From contig NZ_OY764327.1 of NCBI RefSeq assembly GCF_963668385.1, positions 4,064,501 to 4,128,500 on the forward strand: DNA of 64,000 bases. The letters run 5' to 3'. This DNA comes from an uncultured Carboxylicivirga sp. Its GTDB lineage: Bacteria > Bacteroidota > Bacteroidia > Bacteroidales > Marinilabiliaceae. The translations under genes were made by a program, and so were the position numbers. Every line of letters starts with the position of its first letter. The stretch's first letter is position 1. Below, one piece after another: positions 62,188 to 64,000 of this stretch. The notes below the pieces were generated by a model that saw nothing but the letters and a program-made list of their open reading frames with translations, had not been told where the DNA came from and ran no database searches.

Positions 62188-63189
62188 ATGAGTGATTGTT
62201 TATCAAAATCAATAAAGATACTTCAGAAAGAATATCCGATGGTAGTAGATTTCCTATCATCGTTTAACTTGAAACCAGAAGTTGATAGTAAGAGTTTTAC
62301 TGAGATTGTTAATGAATTACCTGCATCTTATTTCGAAGATCAGGCTACTGATGCAGATCAATTGTTTGAGCTATTCCAAGAGTTTATTAAAGGTTTGGAA
62401 GATACTCAAACGGTACAATCAATTGATAGTTTGGAGGTGTTACCAGGCAAGGATAAAAGCGGAAATTCAGAATCGTGCAACCTGAATTTAATTCCCGGTG
62501 AAATAACTTGTATTGTGGGGCCAACAGGTTCTGGTAAAAGTCGACTATTGGCAGATATTGAATGGCTGGCAAATAAAGATACACCTACCGGAAGAACAGT
62601 TTTGATTAATGGTGAAACAGCCGATGATAGCAAAATTGCACAAATGGGAGGTAAGCTAATAGCTCAGATTACTCAAAATATGAATTTTGTGCTGGATATG
62701 AGTGTAGAAGAATTCCTCAGGATGCATGCTCAAAGTCACTTTATGCTGAATGTGGAAGAAGTGATTACAGAGGTAATCAAACTAGCAAATGATCTTTCGG
62801 GAGAACCATTTCAGCCTGATACACCGGTTACTTTTTTAAGTGGTGGCCAATCCAGAGCCTTGATGATTGCCGATGTGGCTTGTGTTGGTCAGGCTCCCAT
62901 TGTTTTAATTGACGAAATTGAAAATGCTGGAGTAAACAAAAAGAAGTCGCTTGATTTGCTGGTAAAGAAAGATAAAATTGTATTGATGGCTACCCACGAT
63001 CCTCTTTTGATTCTTTTGGCTGATAAAAGAGTGGTGATCAAAAACGGAGGAATGCACAAAGTAATTGAAACCAATTCTATAGAACGCGATTTCTATTCTG
63101 AATTGGAGCAACTTGATAATAAATTACAACTCACAAAAGATTACTTCCGGTATGGGAATGAGTTAAAGAAGGTAGGGGATATTTATTAG
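62188..63189 (+). CDS. Soluble ABC ATPase with helical N-terminal domain
   Basis: A 333-residue cytosolic protein. Residues 1-75 are helical with KILQKEYPMVVDFLSSFNLKP, again like the DUF1858-type domain of the proteins at 56274 and 60295. An ABC ATPase follows with a complete motif set: Walker A VGPTGSGKSRL (~113), signature FLSGGQSRAL (~215), Walker B IVLIDEIENAG (~240, catalytic Glu present) and ATHDPLLILL (H-loop). No transmembrane segments and no own permease. It may load or unload the cytosolic binding proteins, act as a non-transport ABC machine, or serve as second ATPase of the importer. Last gene of the locus. Confidence 0.78.
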   Translation: MSDCLSKSIKILQKEYPMVVDFLSSFNLKPEVDSKSFTEIVNELPASYFEDQATDADQLFELFQEFIKGLEDTQTVQSIDSLEVLPGKDKSGNSESCNLNLIPGEITCIVGPTGSGKSRLLADIEWLANKDTPTGRTVLINGETADDSKIAQMGGKLIAQITQNMNFVLDMSVEEFLRMHAQSHFMLNVEEVITEVIKLANDLSGEPFQPDTPVTFLSGGQSRALMIADVACVGQAPIVLIDEIENAGVNKKKSLDLLVKKDKIVLMATHDPLLILLADKRVVIKNGGMHKVIETNSIERDFYSELEQLDNKLQLTKDYFRYGNELKKVGDIY

Positions 63190-63306
63190 AAGATAATTAG
63201 GCAGAGGATAGAATAGCTTTTTAGTTGTGTAATCTCTTACTGTAGCTTGCTTGGCATTAAATTTGCTTTGGATTGTTTTCAAGAAAATAATCAAATAGTA
63301 TAAGTA

Positions 63307-63885
63307 ATGAAAAGCACCATTTTACTTTCTTCTCTCATTTTGTTGACCTCATTTTTATGCCCAAGTATTGCTCGGAATAATTCAGAAGAATTCTTTATTC
63401 AAACAGAAGATATGGAAGGTATTAGTTTTGAGGTTAAAACATACATAGAAGATGATCAAAGAATGCTTCAAATTAAATCTAAAGGTTTATCTGCTGTTAA
63501 TGAAAATGCCACTTTCCCTATCGATGGAAAAGTTATTAGCGCAGAAGTTGCAGACTTGAATTCGGATGGATATCCTGAACTACTTATTTTCCTTTCTTCA
63601 GAAAATAATTGTGGTGATGTACTTGCCTATTCTGTAAATAATGGAAAGTCAATGAGTCAGGTTTATTTTCCTTCTTTAGATCTTCATGGAAATCTGGATG
63701 ATGGATATGAAGGGTGTGATTCATACAAAATAGTTAATAATACACTGCAGAGAGAATTTCCTATTTACAATAGTAATCATCATACAACAGGTCAGTTACG
63801 ACAGATTGAATATACATTGGTTGATGGAGAAGCGTCGCGTCATCTAATAGTAAAAAGAGTGGCAATTATCTCAGAGTGGCAATAA
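63307..63885 (+). CDS. PliI-type lysozyme inhibitor
   Basis: A 192-residue exported protein with a signal peptide ending near PSIAR (residue ~23). The mature part matches the periplasmic inhibitor of I-type lysozyme family as I know it: VADLNSDGYPELLIFLSS near residue 80, AYSVNNGKSMSQVYFPS near 105, LQREFPIY near 148 and the end LRQIEYTLVDGEASRHLIVK. It protects peptidoglycan from invertebrate-type lysozyme, which would fit a life with marine animals. Two Cys (NNCGDV, EGCDSY) could form a disulfide. Single gene after the TonB/ABC locus. Confidence 0.75.
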   Translation: MKSTILLSSLILLTSFLCPSIARNNSEEFFIQTEDMEGISFEVKTYIEDDQRMLQIKSKGLSAVNENATFPIDGKVISAEVADLNSDGYPELLIFLSSENNCGDVLAYSVNNGKSMSQVYFPSLDLHGNLDDGYEGCDSYKIVNNTLQREFPIYNSNHHTTGQLRQIEYTLVDGEASRHLIVKRVAIISEWQ

Positions 63886-63956
63886 ATGGCACTGTTTTAA
63901 CGACTAGGTTGTAGTCTGTAATTTTATAGAAATGTAAAAATCAGTATTTAAACAGA

Positions 63957-63964
63957 TATATTTG
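63957..63964 (+). promoter_or_regulatory. -7 promoter element at the window end
   Basis: TATATTTG matches TAnnTTTG perfectly, 20 bases before an ATG at 63985. Confidence 0.45.
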
Positions 63965-63984
63965 CCCTCAAACTTGATTGTTTC

Positions 63985-64000
63985 ATGAATACAGCTTTGT
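63985..64000 (+). CDS. Probable start of a further gene (cut by window edge)
   Basis: ATG followed by codons for N-T-A-L up to the edge, correctly spaced behind a perfect -7 element. Too short to identify. Confidence 0.35.

Overview
The window looks like chromosomal DNA of a free-living or marine Bacteroidota, most likely order Marinilabiliales/Bacteroidales. Evidence: AT-rich sequence, promoters of the Bacteroidota type (TTTG, 19 bases, TAnnTTTG; perfect at 16882-16912), mostly absent Shine-Dalgarno sequences, a type IX secretion sorting tail (gene at 6590), GldF/GldG homologues, a GH97 lipoprotein, TonB-dependent uptake and menaquinone, lipid A and queuosine genes with Bacteroidota-type sequences. 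No rRNA, tRNA, CRISPR array or prophage was seen.

Layout. 1-5.3 kb: end of a membrane protein (probably menA), menC-menE, a DUF4091/GH123-like lipoprotein and a secreted C1 peptidase. 5.3-12.8 kb: macro-domain protein, a BspA-like T9SS cargo, DUF6261 protein and erythromycin-esterase-like protein, separated by repeat-rich gene-free DNA: a 42-bp tandem array, three ~340-bp REP-like composite repeats and a possible small-RNA locus. 12.8-23 kb: core genes pheT, a TPR membrane protein, surE-orf-lpxB-gldF-gldG and dnaN. 23-32 kb: a candidate structured RNA, two small proteins, a NEW3/NosF/NosY-like ABC system, then a second GldA/GldF/GldG/DUF4340 system. 32-36 kb: an orphan Nif11-like peptide, an Nramp transporter, and an IS256-family element sitting inside a 21-bp tandem array whose phase is exactly restored when the IS and one target duplication are removed. 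36-50 kb: secreted protein, MscS channel, GH97 enzyme, lipoprotein, mnmA, AlaX-like editing protein, SPL-type radical SAM protein, sixA-ppk1, phosphodiesterase, and the queC-queE-queF operon behind a candidate preQ1 riboswitch. 50-53 kb: methyltransferase and oligoendopeptidase F.

53.2-63.2 kb holds the most unusual system: nine co-directional genes, most of them almost touching. A lipoprotein and a TonB receptor would bring a ligand across the outer membrane, and a BtuF/FecCD/BtuD-type ABC importer would bring it across the inner membrane. Interleaved are two paralogous solute-binding-like proteins without signal peptides, a G3E (HypB/CobW-like) GTPase with cysteine pairs, and a soluble ABC ATPase. 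Three of these cytosolic proteins carry a similar small helical N-terminal domain. This suggests a metal or metal-chelate import system coupled to cytosolic hand-off; substrate and mechanism are inferred. The window ends with a PliI-type lysozyme inhibitor and the probable first codons of another gene.
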